DNA from: Marinobacter piscis | GTDB lineage: Bacteria; Pseudomonadota; Gammaproteobacteria; Pseudomonadales; Oleiphilaceae | Length of the DNA stretch: 64,000 nucleotides | Direction: 5' to 3' | NCBI RefSeq assembly: GCF_007671655.1 | Contig: NZ_VCGX01000002.1 | Span: 62,001-126,000 of the forward strand | Part shown: positions 17,436 to 27,247 of the stretch, piece after piece | How positions within the stretch are numbered: position 1 is the first letter of the stretch | Layout: each line of letters starts with the position of its first letter | Notes under the pieces: model-generated | Told to the model about the DNA's origin: nothing | Databases searched by the model: none | What the model saw: only the letters and a program-made list of their open reading frames with translations | Translations under genes and position numbers: made by a program

Positions 17436-19253
17436 TTATGATTGGCGGGCAGCAGCCAGGCGCTCGAGGAACTGACTGGCGGATACTTCACCGGTTGTGC
17501 GCTGGGCGCGATATTCCTGGCCGTCAGGGCCAATGATCAGAATCGTTGGCGGGCCTATGACCTGCAACTCACTCATGAGTTCCTGGTCCAGCTTATCGTT
17601 AACGGTCACATCGGCGCGCAGTAACTGCATGTCGGAGAGCGTTTCGATAACGTCCGGGTCACCAAACACTTCTTCTTCAATCACCTTGCAGGAGATGCAC
17701 CAGTCTGCATAAAAATCCACCAGTGTCCACTGGCCCCTGGCTCCGGCGTTTTCGACAGCCTGATCAAGATCATTGATGGATTTGAAGCTTTCAAAGCGGG
17801 CGTAATCCGTATCAGTCATCTGCCGGGGGGCAGCAACAGAGCCCGCAAGAGATGTCAGGGGTTGCCAGAGCTGGGTGCCGCCTGCTGCAGCCCCGATCAT
17901 CATCAGCGCACCCCAGAGAATAACGACGGCGCCGGCACCGTTAAGCAGTGCCTTCAGAGGCGCCTCTGAATGTCGGGATCGGGCTATTTGCCGCACGGAC
18001 ATGCCAAGAAGAAGTATCAATGCCCCCCACAGCGCCAGCGTCAGTGAGTCATCCAGAATACGCTCGAGGAACCAGACGGCGGTGCCCAGTAAAATGAATC
18101 CGAAAACCGCCTTCACAGCGTTCATCCAGGCACCGGGCCTGGGGAGTAAGCCGGACCCGATCGTAGCGAGCGCGATGAGAGGAGCGCCCATGCCCAGACC
18201 CAGTGCCAGTAACGCAAAACCACCCAGGCTGGCGTTGCCGCTATCTGCAATATAGATCAGCGCCCCTGCCAGCGGTGCTGTCATACAAGGACTGGCAAGC
18301 AAGGCGGAGATGAAGCCCATAACGGCGGCCCCGCCCAGGCTGCCACCTTTTTGCCTGCGATTGACCTTATCCAGGCGATCACGGACAAATGCCGGTAACT
18401 GCAGCTCATAAAGCCCGAACATCGACAGAGCAAGCAGAACAAAAATGATGGCCAGAGGCACAATGAACACGGGAGCCTGCAAAATCGCCTGCAAATTGGC
18501 TCCGGCCACGGCAGCTGCAACGCCCAGCAGGGCGTAAGTGATTGCCATGGCGACAACAAATACCAGCGAAAGTACAAATGCACGGCCTCGCCGGGCGTTA
18601 CTGCCTACAATCACCGCAGAGAGGATGGGAATCATGGGCAGCACGCAAGGTGTGAACACCAGTAAAAGTCCGAGTCCGAAAAAGATCACCAGGTTCCATA
18701 TCAGTCCGCTGGTCGCCAGTTGACTGGCCAGCGACTGGTCCTCGGCCATTGCATCGCCAGCCGGGGCTGGCACTGTCGTCCCTTTGTTTTCGGCACCCGA
18801 AAGGTCAGCTGCTGCCACCTCCTGTCCGGCAAAGTTTACGGTTACAGATTGCGGCGGATAACACAGCCCGGCTTCAGCGCAGCCTTGCCAGGTCAGGTTC
18901 AGGGCAGTTGCATCGCCCGGTTCAATGAGCATTTCAGCCCGGTTGAAATACACCTCGGACTCACCGAAAAACTCATCGGTAATGGTGCGGCCAGGCGGGT
19001 AACTTACCTGCTCCAGCCCGGCGTCAGCGCCTTCAATCTCCATGCGCTCGCGATACAGATAGTAATCCGGTGCAATGTCCCAAAACAGGCTCAGAGTGCC
19101 ATCATCATTTTCTTCGAGGCTGTATTCAAAAGCCTGATCTACTGGCAGAAAATCGCTATTGTTTCCCAGCAGGGATTGGCCGTAAGCAGGAATGCCTGTT
19201 GCCAAAGCCATGAGAGTGGATAACATCAACAGCCATAACCGGATGGGGTTCAC
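17436..19253 (-). CDS. dsbD: Thiol:disulfide interchange protein DsbD
   Basis: 605 residues. It transfers electrons from cytoplasmic thioredoxin across the membrane to periplasmic thiol proteins. All three redox pairs are present: N-terminal alpha domain C125/C131 (QGCAEAGLCYPP) after a signal peptide; membrane domain C203 (VFTPCVLPMIP) and C323 (ASPCMTAPLAG); C-terminal thioredoxin domain C519-x2-C522 (DWCISCKV). It is the first gene of the leftward group, with the stop seven bases before the TlpA-like start. The 120-base divergent gap to the response regulator should hold both promoters. It is probably a second, regulated dsbD rather than the housekeeping copy, by analogy with P. aeruginosa dsbD2. 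Confidence 0.93.
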   Translation of the reverse strand: MNPIRLWLLMLSTLMALATGIPAYGQSLLGNNSDFLPVDQAFEYSLEENDDGTLSLFWDIAPDYYLYRERMEIEGADAGLEQVSYPPGRTITDEFFGESEVYFNRAEMLIEPGDATALNLTWQGCAEAGLCYPPQSVTVNFAGQEVAAADLSGAENKGTTVPAPAGDAMAEDQSLASQLATSGLIWNLVIFFGLGLLLVFTPCVLPMIPILSAVIVGSNARRGRAFVLSLVFVVAMAITYALLGVAAAVAGANLQAILQAPVFIVPLAIIFVLLALSMFGLYELQLPAFVRDRLDKVNRRQKGGSLGGAAVMGFISALLASPCMTAPLAGALIYIADSGNASLGGFALLALGLGMGAPLIALATIGSGLLPRPGAWMNAVKAVFGFILLGTAVWFLERILDDSLTLALWGALILLLGMSVRQIARSRHSEAPLKALLNGAGAVVILWGALMMIGAAAGGTQLWQPLTSLAGSVAAPRQMTDTDYARFESFKSINDLDQAVENAGARGQWTLVDFYADWCISCKVIEEEVFGDPDVIETLSDMQLLRADVTVNDKLDQELMSELQVIGPPTILIIGPDGQEYRAQRTTGEVSASQFLERLAAARQS

Positions 19254-19373
19254 TGATTGCTCCTGCTCCGTTGAGCGTCTCTGACGCTGTGAATTTGAAG
19301 AGAGCAGTGTGCAGGTGGGTGATTAAGGCAGTATTAATAGCAACCTGAAATTGTTTTAAGGGTACGTTCAGCC

Positions 19374-20036
19374 GTGCATGTTTTATTAGTAGAAGATGAC
19401 GACCTTGTAGCATCTGGCCTGGAAGCGGGGCTGGAGCTGCATCATTGTGTTGTCGATCGTGTACGGAGTCGGCGGGAAGCCGTCGCAGCCCTTGAGCAAC
19501 TCGCCAGTGATGTGGTGGTTCTGGATCTTGGGCTGCCGGACGGAGACGGTCTGGAACTGCTGTCCCAGTGGCGGCGGCAGGGAATGGATATTCCCGTTCT
19601 TATTCTGACTGCCCGGGATGCCGTGCAGGACCGCGTGCTGGGGCTGGAGGCCGGGGCCGATGATTATGTGCTGAAACCCTTCGAACTGGACGAGCTGGCG
19701 GCCCGTCTGCATGCACTGGTTCGTCGTGCGGCCGGCCGGTCAGTGCCGGAGATACACCACGGTGATATACGGATGCGACCTTCAACCGGTGAGGTATACC
19801 GGGCGGGCGAACCGGTCACGCTTTCGCGGCGCGAGCTGGCGCTGTTGGAAAAACTGCTCAATGCCCGGGGAGCGGTTATGTCTGAAGAACAGCTCAAGGA
19901 CAGTCTCTATGGCATGGACACCGAGGTTGCGAGTAATGCGCTGAACGTGCATATCTATCATTTACGACGCAAGCTCGGGAAGAACCTGATACTGACCGAG
20001 CGTGGCCTGGGCTATCGCCTTGGAGACCCTGAGTGA
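19374..20036 (+). CDS. OmpR-family response regulator (DsbR-like)
   Basis: 220 residues, GTG start at 19374 with TAAGGG upstream. Receiver domain: acidic residues EDDD at 7-10, phospho-acceptor D51 (VVVLDLGLP), K100 (VLKPF). A winged-helix DNA-binding domain follows (about 125-220; ALNVHIYHLRRKL). Its stop overlaps the sensor kinase start (GTGA). It lies divergent from dsbD - TlpA-like - dsbG; in P. aeruginosa the neighbouring regulator DsbR activates the equivalent genes in response to copper. Function as their regulator here is inferred from position. QseB/PmrA-like family membership is clear. Confidence 0.85.
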   Translation: MHVLLVEDDDLVASGLEAGLELHHCVVDRVRSRREAVAALEQLASDVVVLDLGLPDGDGLELLSQWRRQGMDIPVLILTARDAVQDRVLGLEAGADDYVLKPFELDELAARLHALVRRAAGRSVPEIHHGDIRMRPSTGEVYRAGEPVTLSRRELALLEKLLNARGAVMSEEQLKDSLYGMDTEVASNALNVHIYHLRRKLGKNLILTERGLGYRLGDPE

Positions 20037-21304
20037 GCCTGCGCCGCCGGTTACTCTGGTCGTTAGGGCTGGCCTTTGGGCTCCTGTGGCTGTCGGTTGG
20101 CCTGTTAATGTATTTGCACCTGAATGAGCAAGTGGCAAAAACACTGGATCAGCGTCTTGCCTCCTCCGCTAACATGGTTGCTGGCCTGATTTCCCGACAG
20201 CCGGAAATGCTGGTTACAACCAACACGAGCCCCCTGATTCTGGAGCCGGACAGTCAGGGAGTGGCGTGCCAGATTCGAGCCACAAGCGGAGAAGTGTTGC
20301 TTCAGACCACCGGCGCCCGCGGAGCCTCGCTGAGCGATTCCCGGCCAGGGTTTTCCAGTCGCCAGATTGATGGTGAAGCGTGGCGTCTGTATACCCTGGA
20401 GCAGGATGGGGTGTTTATTACCACTGCAGACCGGATGTCGGAGCGAACCCGGCTTGAAAACGGCATTATCCTGGTCATGGTCGTACCTTTTACACTCGCA
20501 CTTCTCGGCGGTCTTGCGGTGCTTTGGTGGGGAATACAAAGCGGGCTTCGTCCACTGCAGCGTTTGCACGATGAGCTGCGTCAGCGCGACCCGCTTAACC
20601 TGGAGCCTGTGTGTATAACCGAGGCACCGTCCGAACTGACACCTGTGGTTACAACCCTGAATGGTTTGTTTGCCCGGGTGGAAAGGACAGTGGCCCGGGA
20701 GCAACGCTTTGCGAACGATGCCGCTCATGAGTTCCGAACCCCTTTGACAGGCATTAAAACTCATCTGCAAGTGGCCCGGCAGGTAACGGATGTAAAGCAA
20801 CAGCGGGCACTGGCCAATGCAGAAAAAGGTGTGGTGAGACTGCAGCAGGTCACGGAGCAGCTTCTGATGCTGGCGAGACTGGAGCAGGGAGGAGTCTGGC
20901 AGGAAGAAAAGCGCAGTTGTATCAGTGATATTCTGCAGACGGTGCTGGCCGACTTCCCTGATCGCAGTCGTTTGCGTGTTGAGAACCAGGCAGCCGAAGA
21001 GTATGTCAGGGTGCCTTTAACACTGGCCGTTGTTGCTCTGCGAAATCTGGTGGAGAATGCCCTCAAGTATTCAGCAGGCCAGTGCGCTATCGTGGTGGAG
21101 AAAGCCGGTGGAGCCGGCACAGAAGAGGCTCCAGAGGTGAGCTTTCTGGTCCGGGACTCGGGCGGGTCTGAGCCTGCGGCCAGTCATGGCCTGGGGTTGT
21201 CCATTGTGGAGGCTGTCACTTCACGCTATGGCGGCAGCTTACGGTCGGCTCATAATGAAACCGGCGGAATGGACTGGACCCTCAGGCTGCCTCTGGACGG
21301 ATGA
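20033..21304 (+). CDS. Sensor histidine kinase (DsbS-like)
   Basis: 423 residues, GTG start at 20033 overlapping the regulator stop. Membrane helices near 9-30 and 143-168 enclose a periplasmic sensor of about 110 residues. The kinase part has H232 in the H box (NDAAHEFRTPLTG), the N box NLVENALKYS, and the late box HGLGLSIVEAV. The periplasmic domain has exactly one cysteine, C79 (QGVACQIRATSG), close to the position where P. aeruginosa DsbS is reported to use a cysteine for Cu(I). This supports a metal or thiol sensor, but the ligand is inferred. Confidence 0.85.
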   Translation: MSLRRRLLWSLGLAFGLLWLSVGLLMYLHLNEQVAKTLDQRLASSANMVAGLISRQPEMLVTTNTSPLILEPDSQGVACQIRATSGEVLLQTTGARGASLSDSRPGFSSRQIDGEAWRLYTLEQDGVFITTADRMSERTRLENGIILVMVVPFTLALLGGLAVLWWGIQSGLRPLQRLHDELRQRDPLNLEPVCITEAPSELTPVVTTLNGLFARVERTVAREQRFANDAAHEFRTPLTGIKTHLQVARQVTDVKQQRALANAEKGVVRLQQVTEQLLMLARLEQGGVWQEEKRSCISDILQTVLADFPDRSRLRVENQAAEEYVRVPLTLAVVALRNLVENALKYSAGQCAIVVEKAGGAGTEEAPEVSFLVRDSGGSEPAASHGLGLSIVEAVTSRYGGSLRSAHNETGGMDWTLRLPLDG

Positions 21305-21326
21305 CCTTTACCACATAAGGTCATCC
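21299..21326. terminator. Hairpin at convergent ends of the kinase and DUF2058 genes
   Basis: Perfect 10-bp stem GGATGACCTT/AAGGTCATCC with an 8-base loop, spanning both stop codons, which are three bases apart. No long T tract follows on either strand, so terminator function is plausible only. Confidence 0.4.
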
Positions 21327-21844
21327 GGAATTTCGTAACCTGCGTACGGATCGTCATCACCGACATCGTCCTGCTTGCGGTCATGAAGTACAACGACCGC
21401 TGTGTCGTCGCGCTCGGCAATTTTACGTGCCACACCTTCGGCAACAATCTCATACCGGTCATCAACGAAGATAATGGCAAGGCGGCCACGCGCCAGCTGA
21501 TCGGCCATGGTGTCATCCACATACAACTTCTTGATTTTCTTGTCATGGACAAACTGGTAAGAGGTTTCACCCCGGCTGCGGTCCAGGCGGTTGGTTTCCA
21601 CCAGTTGCCGGATCTGGGCCTGAATGGCCTTCTGCTCGGCTTCCTGCTGACGCTTGAGGTTCAGCTGGCGGTCACGCTCTGCCTTCTCTTCACGGGCCTG
21701 GCGGGCCCGTAGTTCTGTTTCATTAACCTGTACAGCGCCTTTTGGCTGCTGCTTGCGCTGTTTGCGCTTCTCATTACGAATCGCTTTGGCCTTTTTTTCA
21801 TCAGCCAGGCCGGCTTTTAATAGCTGATCCTGCAGGGATGCCAT
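21308..21844 (-). CDS. DUF2058 family protein (YaiL-like)
   Basis: 178 residues. The N-terminus MASLQDQLLKAGLADEKKAKAIRNEKRKQRKQQ is typical of the family, followed by a long highly charged helix or coiled coil (about 15-85, rich in K, R, E and Q) and a compact C-terminal domain (about 85-178: YVDDTMADQLARGRLAIIFVDDRYEIV...). E. coli YaiL is the known relative and has no firm function; its basic nature suggests nucleic acid or ribosome association, which is speculation. Convergent with the sensor kinase and divergent from dbpA. Confidence 0.8.
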   Translation of the reverse strand: MASLQDQLLKAGLADEKKAKAIRNEKRKQRKQQPKGAVQVNETELRARQAREEKAERDRQLNLKRQQEAEQKAIQAQIRQLVETNRLDRSRGETSYQFVHDKKIKKLYVDDTMADQLARGRLAIIFVDDRYEIVAEGVARKIAERDDTAVVVLHDRKQDDVGDDDPYAGYEIPDDLMW

Positions 21845-21951
21845 GGGTTAACTCCATCAATTGGTCATCAATTCTGGTATTCTATCGCAATAGTATACGT
21901 CCTCACGCTTATCTTCATAACCAGCAATCGCTGAACCCGGGATTTTCTTGT

Positions 21952-23325
21952 ATGTCATCCTTTAACAACCTGGATTTGTCTGCTTCCATGCAGGCCAACC
22001 TTGCCCAGCTGGGCTTTTCCGTGCCTACCGACATTCAGGCCCGGGCCTTACCACACTGTCTGGCCGGGCGTGATGTGATTGCCATGGCACAGACTGGCAG
22101 CGGTAAAACCGCCGCCTTCGGTATCGGGCTGATTGAAAGCCTGAAGCCAAAGCTCTTTGCAGTACAGGGACTGGTGCTGTGTCCGACCCGTGAGCTGGCG
22201 GATCAGGTAGCAAAAGCGTTGCGGGAGCTGGCTCGTGCCCAGAAGAATATTAAAGTTCTGACGCTCTGTGGAGGCGTTCCTATCGGGCCGCAAATCGGTT
22301 CTCTGGCCCATGGCGCGCACATTGTTGTCGGTACGCCGGGGCGGGTTGCTGACCACTTGCGCAAGGGAACGCTCGATCTGAAACGCCTGAGTACCCTGGT
22401 TCTTGATGAAGCCGACCGGATGCTCGATATGGGCTTTCAGGAAGCCATGGAAGAAATTCTGGGTTACACACCTGCGCAGCGGCAAACTCTGATGTTCTCA
22501 GCCACATGGCCCGGATCCATTCGCAAACTCAGTGCCGGCTTTCAGGACAACCCAGTAGATGTGCGCGCACAGGTGGAGAGCGGGAATACGGATATTCAGG
22601 AACTGTTTTATGAAATCTCACCGCAGGAGCGCACCCGCGCCATTGTCAGTTTGCTGTCTGAACATCAGCCAGCCTCCTGCCTGATTTTTTGTTCCATGAA
22701 GCAGCATTGCGATGAGCTGGTAGCCGAACTGGCAGGGCAGGGGTTTTCAGCTCTGGCTCTGCACGGTGATCTGGATCAGCGCGAGCGTGACAGTGTTCTG
22801 GTACGTTTCGCCAATCAAAGCTGCCAGGTTCTGGTTGCTACAGATGTTGCCGCCCGTGGCCTTGATATCAAGGCGTTACCCTTGGTTATTAATGCAGAAC
22901 CTGCCCGGGATCCGGAAGTACACACCCACAGAGTAGGGCGTACGGGACGAGCAGGCGAGGCCGGACTGGCTGTTACATTATGCAGCCCGGCCCAGGGCCA
23001 CAAAATCAATCGCCTTGAGGCAGAGCGGGGGAGCCAGGCCAGGTGGGGCGATACAAAAGCTCTGCTCAGCGTACCCTCCAAGCCGATAACGCCCGCGATG
23101 AAAACGCTTTGTATAGGGGCGGGGCGTAAGGAAAAACTCCGGCCCGGCGATGTGCTCGGTGCTTTGACTGGCGCAGCCGGGCTGGATGGGAAAGTCGTTG
23201 GCAAGATTGATCTGTTTGATTTTCAATGTTTTGTTGCTATTGAGGCGACGCAGGCCAGACGCGCACTGAAGCGCCTCGAAGACGGCAAAATCAAGGGGCG
23301 CAAGCTCAGAGTCAGGATGATCTGA
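21952..23325 (+). CDS. dbpA: ATP-dependent RNA helicase DbpA
   Basis: 457 residues from the ATG at 21952 (MSSFNNLDLS), the same length as E. coli DbpA; a longer open frame upstream overlaps the divergent DUF2058 gene and is not credible. Motifs: Q motif PTDIQARALP, Walker A AQTGSGKT (46-53), PTREL, DEAD at 152-155 (LDEADRMLDMGF), SAT (MFSATWP) and HRVGRTGRAG. The C-terminal about 75 residues (GAGRKEKLRPGDVLGALTGAAGLDGKVVGKID...) form the RNA-recognition domain that directs DbpA to 23S rRNA helix 92. It acts in 50S ribosomal subunit assembly. Confidence 0.95.
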   Translation: MSSFNNLDLSASMQANLAQLGFSVPTDIQARALPHCLAGRDVIAMAQTGSGKTAAFGIGLIESLKPKLFAVQGLVLCPTRELADQVAKALRELARAQKNIKVLTLCGGVPIGPQIGSLAHGAHIVVGTPGRVADHLRKGTLDLKRLSTLVLDEADRMLDMGFQEAMEEILGYTPAQRQTLMFSATWPGSIRKLSAGFQDNPVDVRAQVESGNTDIQELFYEISPQERTRAIVSLLSEHQPASCLIFCSMKQHCDELVAELAGQGFSALALHGDLDQRERDSVLVRFANQSCQVLVATDVAARGLDIKALPLVINAEPARDPEVHTHRVGRTGRAGEAGLAVTLCSPAQGHKINRLEAERGSQARWGDTKALLSVPSKPITPAMKTLCIGAGRKEKLRPGDVLGALTGAAGLDGKVVGKIDLFDFQCFVAIEATQARRALKRLEDGKIKGRKLRVRMI

Positions 23326-23509
23326 CGCCCGGATTATGCTCGGAAACTCCGTATAGTCATTTGTGTTTTGGTTGCTCACGGGCCCCGAAACCGGTAAATT
23401 ACGCAGGATTTTGCCTCCCGGTTTGTTCAGATACGATAGGCGACCATGGTCTTACGCGTGTCGGTGATCCCGGGGAAAATCCATGAACCAATACAGGTAG
23501 CTATTCAAT

Positions 23510-23761
23510 ATGAATGAGCTGATGTCACAAGCCATCGATCTGATGGTTGCGGGTATGGGTTTTGTGTTCGCGTTTCTGGTTGTTCTGGTATTCGCGACCC
23601 TGCTTATGTCCAAACTGCTGACCCGGTTTACTCCGCCAGAGCCGGCAACCCCGGCCAAAACACCTCGTGCCAAGCCTGAGGCGCCTGCATCAGTTGACCC
23701 TGATACGGCAGAGGCGATCAAAAAGGCAATTGCACAATTCCGGTCACGCCATAAGAAGTGA
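23510..23761 (+). CDS. oadG: Oxaloacetate decarboxylase gamma subunit
   Basis: 83 residues. One N-terminal membrane helix (about 9-34, VAGMGFVFAFLVVLVFATLLM) is followed by a Pro/Ala-rich linker and a short charged tail. OadG anchors OadA to OadB in the sodium-pumping oxaloacetate decarboxylase and helps assembly; in some species the tail binds zinc. It starts at the ATG at 23510 and is 45 bases before oadA, the usual gamma-alpha-beta order. The 184 bases between dbpA and this gene presumably carry the operon promoter, though I see no clear elements there. Confidence 0.9.
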   Translation: MNELMSQAIDLMVAGMGFVFAFLVVLVFATLLMSKLLTRFTPPEPATPAKTPRAKPEAPASVDPDTAEAIKKAIAQFRSRHKK

Positions 23762-23806
23762 TCTGATAACCGATTAGAGAGAACCTTTAAACAGAAGGCT
23801 GACACG

Positions 23807-25594
23807 ATGACTGACACTAAGAAACCGCTGGGGATTACGGACGTTATACTTCGCGACGCCCATCAATCCCTGCTGGCCACCCGTATGCGGCTTGATGACA
23901 TGCTGCCCATTGCCGAGAAGCTCGACAAAGTTGGTTTCTGGTCTCTGGAGTCCTGGGGCGGAGCCACCTTCGACTCCTGCATTCGTTACCTGGGCGAAGA
24001 CCCCTGGGAGCGCATTCGTGAATTGAAAAAAGCCATGCCCAATACCCCTCAGCAAATGCTGCTGCGTGGTCAGAACCTGTTGGGTTACCGTCATTACGCA
24101 GACGATGTTGTAGAGCGGTTTGTTGATCGCGCGGCCGAGAATGGCGTGGATGTGTTCCGTATTTTTGACGCGATGAACGATCCCCGGAACCTGGCAACGG
24201 CAATCAAGGCCGTGCGCGCCACTGGCAAGCACGCACAGGGTACAATTTCTTATACAACCAGCCCGGTGCACACCGTCGAAATGTGGGTGGAACTGGCGAA
24301 AGAAATTGCAGACATGGGCGCAGACTCCATTGCAATCAAAGACATGGCAGGCATTCTTAAGCCCTATGTTGCCTTTGATCTGGTCAGTCGCCTGAAAAAA
24401 GAGCTGGATGTTCCTGTGCATATGCAGTGCCACGCAACCACAGGTCTGTCTACTGCCACGGCGATCAAGGCAGCGGAAGCCGGTATTGATAACGTGGATA
24501 CCGCCATCTCCTCCATGAGTATGACCTACGGGCACTCGCCCACAGAAGCCGTGGTTGCCGCGCTTGAAGGTACAGATCGTGATACCGGCCTGGATCTGAC
24601 CCTGCTGGAAGAAATTGCCAGTTATTTCCGTGAAGTCCGCAAGAAGTATGGAAAGTTTGAAGGTAGCCTGCGTGGTACCGATTCCCGGATCCTGATTGCC
24701 CAGGTGCCAGGCGGCATGCTGACGAATATGGAAAATCAGCTGAAAGAGCAGAACGCGGCTGACAAATTTGATCAGGTACTGGCCGAAATCCCCAAAGTCC
24801 GTGAAGACCTCGGGTATATTCCGCTGGTAACCCCGACATCGCAGATTGTAGGTACACAGGCCGTACTGAACGTGCTGACCGGAGAACGTTATAAGTCTAT
24901 CTCCAAGGAAACGTCTGCGGTGCTGAAGGGTGAATACGGCTCTGCGCCGGCACCTTTCAACAAGGAACTGCAGGAGCGTGTTCTGGACGGAGCAGAAGCG
25001 ATCACGTGTCGCCCGGCCGATAACCTCGAGCCGGAAATGGACAAGCTGACGGATGAGCTGAAAGAGCTGGCAGATGAGAAGGGCATTAAGCTGGCGGATA
25101 ACACCGTTGATGATGTCCTGACTTATGCGCTGTTCCCGCAGATCGGCCTGAAATACCTGGAAAACCGCGATAATCCGGACGCCTTTGAGCCGGTCCCTTC
25201 AGCCGAAGATACTGCACCGGCGAAAAAAGCCAGTGGCCCCGAAACCTATACCGTTGATGTTAACGGTAAGAAGTATGTGGTTGCTGTATCTGAGGGGGGC
25301 GAAATCTCCCAGATTCAGGGTGAGGGTGGTGCATCCTCTGCGCCCGCAGAAACATCTGCGCCAGCGCCTGCAGCTACCGGGGGCGAACCTGTTATCGCAC
25401 CTCTGGGCGGGAATATCTTCAAGGTACTGGTGTCACCAGGTGAAGCCGTTGAAGAAGGCGATGTGCTGATTATTCTCGAGGCCATGAAAATGGAAACCGA
25501 GATTCGCGCACCTAAGGCCGGCACTGTCGGCGAAGTCTTCATCAAGGTCGGTGATGCCGTCTCTCCTGATGATGAAATGCTGACAATCGCATAA
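23807..25594 (+). CDS. oadA: Oxaloacetate decarboxylase alpha subunit, biotin-dependent
   Basis: 595 residues. It catalyses carboxyl transfer from oxaloacetate to biotin, giving pyruvate. Domains: carboxyltransferase TIM barrel (about 5-300; [13 protein letters not shown], the metal-site segment [10 protein letters not shown]), a conserved second domain (about 300-465), an Ala/Pro-rich linker, and a C-terminal biotinyl domain with the acceptor K561 in EAMKMETEI. With OadB it couples decarboxylation to Na+ export. Pyruvate carboxylase B subunits look similar, but the flanking oadG and oadB settle the call. Confidence 0.96.
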   Translation: MTDTKKPLGITDVILRDAHQSLLATRMRLDDMLPIAEKLDKVGFWSLESWGGATFDSCIRYLGEDPWERIRELKKAMPNTPQQMLLRGQNLLGYRHYADDVVERFVDRAAENGVDVFRIFDAMNDPRNLATAIKAVRATGKHAQGTISYTTSPVHTVEMWVELAKEIADMGADSIAIKDMAGILKPYVAFDLVSRLKKELDVPVHMQCHATTGLSTATAIKAAEAGIDNVDTAISSMSMTYGHSPTEAVVAALEGTDRDTGLDLTLLEEIASYFREVRKKYGKFEGSLRGTDSRILIAQVPGGMLTNMENQLKEQNAADKFDQVLAEIPKVREDLGYIPLVTPTSQIVGTQAVLNVLTGERYKSISKETSAVLKGEYGSAPAPFNKELQERVLDGAEAITCRPADNLEPEMDKLTDELKELADEKGIKLADNTVDDVLTYALFPQIGLKYLENRDNPDAFEPVPSAEDTAPAKKASGPETYTVDVNGKKYVVAVSEGGEISQIQGEGGASSAPAETSAPAPAATGGEPVIAPLGGNIFKVLVSPGEAVEEGDVLIILEAMKMETEIRAPKAGTVGEVFIKVGDAVSPDDEMLTIA

Positions 25595-25608
25595 AGGGCC
25601 AGCATTCC

Positions 25609-26931
25609 ATGGATAAATTAATGACGTTATGGACAGGCAGTGGCCTGTATAATATAGCACCTGGTCAGGCGATCATGATCGCGGTTGGCCTGCTACTACT
25701 TTACCTTGCAATTCGTAAGGGCTTTGAGCCTTTGCTGCTGGTACCGATTGGGTTCGGTGGCATTCTGGCAAATATTCCCGAGGCGGGGCTTGCTCTGCCG
25801 GCGGTAGAGAATGCAATCCACGTTGCCAAGCCAGAAGTTCTGGCAGCACTTGCGAGCGCTCTGGATGTGTCTTATCAGGCAGGCCAGGCGGTTACTCCAG
25901 AGGTTGTCACAGCCTTTAAGACCAGCGTTAAAGAAGCCAGTTCGGCAGAGCTGGCCATGGCGAATGGCCTGGCGCAGGACTTCGGCTACGGTAATGGCAT
26001 GCTGTATAACTTCTACAGTGTGGTTATCGGCAGTACAGTTGGCCCTCTGATTATCTTTATGGGTGTTGGCGCCATGACTGACTTCGGTCCGTTACTGGCT
26101 AACCCCAAGACGATGCTTCTGGGTGCGGCGGCGCAGTTTGGTATTTTTGGTACTGTGCTGGGTGCCGCTTTGCTGGACTGGCTGGGGATTCTGGATTTCA
26201 CCATTCTTGAGGCTGCTGCAGTCGGCATTATCGGTGGTGCAGACGGACCCACGTCTATCTACGTTTCCAGTGTTCTGGCGCCTCATCTTCTGGGTGCAAT
26301 CGCGGTATCAGCCTACGCTTATATGGCGATGGTTCCGATGATTCAGCCGCCTATTATGAAGGCGCTGACTTCGGCAGAAGAGCGGAAGATCAAGATGTCT
26401 CAGCTTCGCCCGGTCAGCAGGAAGGAGAAGATTATCTTCCCGCTGGTGGTGCTGATTGCGGTTGTTCTGTTCCTGCCGGACGCTGCACCTCTGCTGGGTA
26501 TGTTCTGCTTCGGTAACCTGATGCGTGAATGTGGTGTGGTTGAGCGTTTGAACGATACTGCCCAGAACGCGCTGATTAATATTGTGACAATTTTCCTGGG
26601 TCTGTCTGTAGGCTCCAAGCTGATGGCAGACAAGTTCCTGGATGCTCAGACGCTGGGTATCCTGGGTCTGGGTATTGTTGCATTTGGTGTGGGTACGGCG
26701 TGTGGCGTACTTATGGCCAAGCTGATGAACAAGCTCAGTAAAGATCCGATCAACCCATTGATTGGTTCTGCCGGTGTGTCGGCGGTACCAATGGCTGCAC
26801 GGGTTTCCAATAAGGTTGGCCTTGAGGCGAATCCGCAGAACTTCCTGCTGATGCATGCTATGGGGCCAAACGTTGCCGGGGTTATTGGCTCGGCTGTTGC
26901 TGCGGGGGTAATGATCAAGCTGCTTGGCTGA
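25609..26931 (+). CDS. oadB: Oxaloacetate decarboxylase beta subunit (Na+ pump)
   Basis: 440 residues, near the 433 typical of OadB. Polytopic inner-membrane protein that decarboxylates carboxybiotin and moves Na+ outward. Family segments are clear: [42 protein letters not shown], and the catalytic region [17 protein letters not shown], whose Asp is the essential D203 of the Klebsiella enzyme. It is 14 bases after oadA and ends in a hairpin terminator 20 bases beyond the stop. The pump fits a sodium-using marine bacterium. Confidence 0.96.
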   Translation: MDKLMTLWTGSGLYNIAPGQAIMIAVGLLLLYLAIRKGFEPLLLVPIGFGGILANIPEAGLALPAVENAIHVAKPEVLAALASALDVSYQAGQAVTPEVVTAFKTSVKEASSAELAMANGLAQDFGYGNGMLYNFYSVVIGSTVGPLIIFMGVGAMTDFGPLLANPKTMLLGAAAQFGIFGTVLGAALLDWLGILDFTILEAAAVGIIGGADGPTSIYVSSVLAPHLLGAIAVSAYAYMAMVPMIQPPIMKALTSAEERKIKMSQLRPVSRKEKIIFPLVVLIAVVLFLPDAAPLLGMFCFGNLMRECGVVERLNDTAQNALINIVTIFLGLSVGSKLMADKFLDAQTLGILGLGIVAFGVGTACGVLMAKLMNKLSKDPINPLIGSAGVSAVPMAARVSNKVGLEANPQNFLLMHAMGPNVAGVIGSAVAAGVMIKLLG

Positions 26932-26951
26932 TTGTTGCTCTTGTAGTGTTG

Positions 26952-26982
26952 AAAACCCTGCCTTTGTGCGGGGTTTTCTGCT
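26952..26982 (+). terminator. Terminator of oadGAB
   Basis: Stem AAAACCCTGC/GCGGGGTTTT (26952-26961 with 26968-26977, one T-G wobble) and a 6-base loop. The A-run on one side and T-run on the other make it look usable in both directions. Confidence 0.8.
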
Positions 26983-27029
26983 TTCTGGGCCTGCAAGCTT
27001 TAGTGTTTGAGCCGGAGAGGGATCTTCTG

Positions 27030-27177
27030 TCAGGAACCGCTACGAGCACCCGCAAGCGGGTCCGGCCAGCAATCATAGATTGCTGTCGTTCGCCTGCGCA
27101 TGAAGCTTCGCTTCATAAACGCTTGTCTCACCCATCTGCGCTTGGCTGTGGCCATCCTTGGCCACAGACATTCCTGA
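27030..27177. repeat. Four-hairpin intergenic element
   Basis: The 316-base gap between the convergent oadB and dnaE2 holds, after the oadB terminator, a 148-base unit closed by TCAGGAA/TTCCTGA (27030-27036 with 27171-27177). Inside are four perfect hairpins in a row: ACCCGC/GCGGGT (27048-27061), AGCAATC/GATTGCT (27068-27084), ATGAAGC/GCTTCAT (27100-27116) and CTGTGGCCA/TGGCCACAG (27146-27167). Loops are 2-4 bases. A minus-strand open frame crosses it but looks incidental. The design resembles a dispersed intergenic repeat or a structured RNA; I do not recognise a named family. Confidence 0.6.
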
Positions 27178-27247
27178 AAAGAAACCCCCTCGCCAGCTCT
27201 ATCAGCTTGGGTGTTAACGCCTGGGACCCGGTCTGGCAATAGTGACT

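Noticed and set aside
27030..27239. Minus-strand open frame through the four-hairpin element
   Set aside because: No start signal and the coding potential follows from hairpin arms; the structure explains the sequence better.
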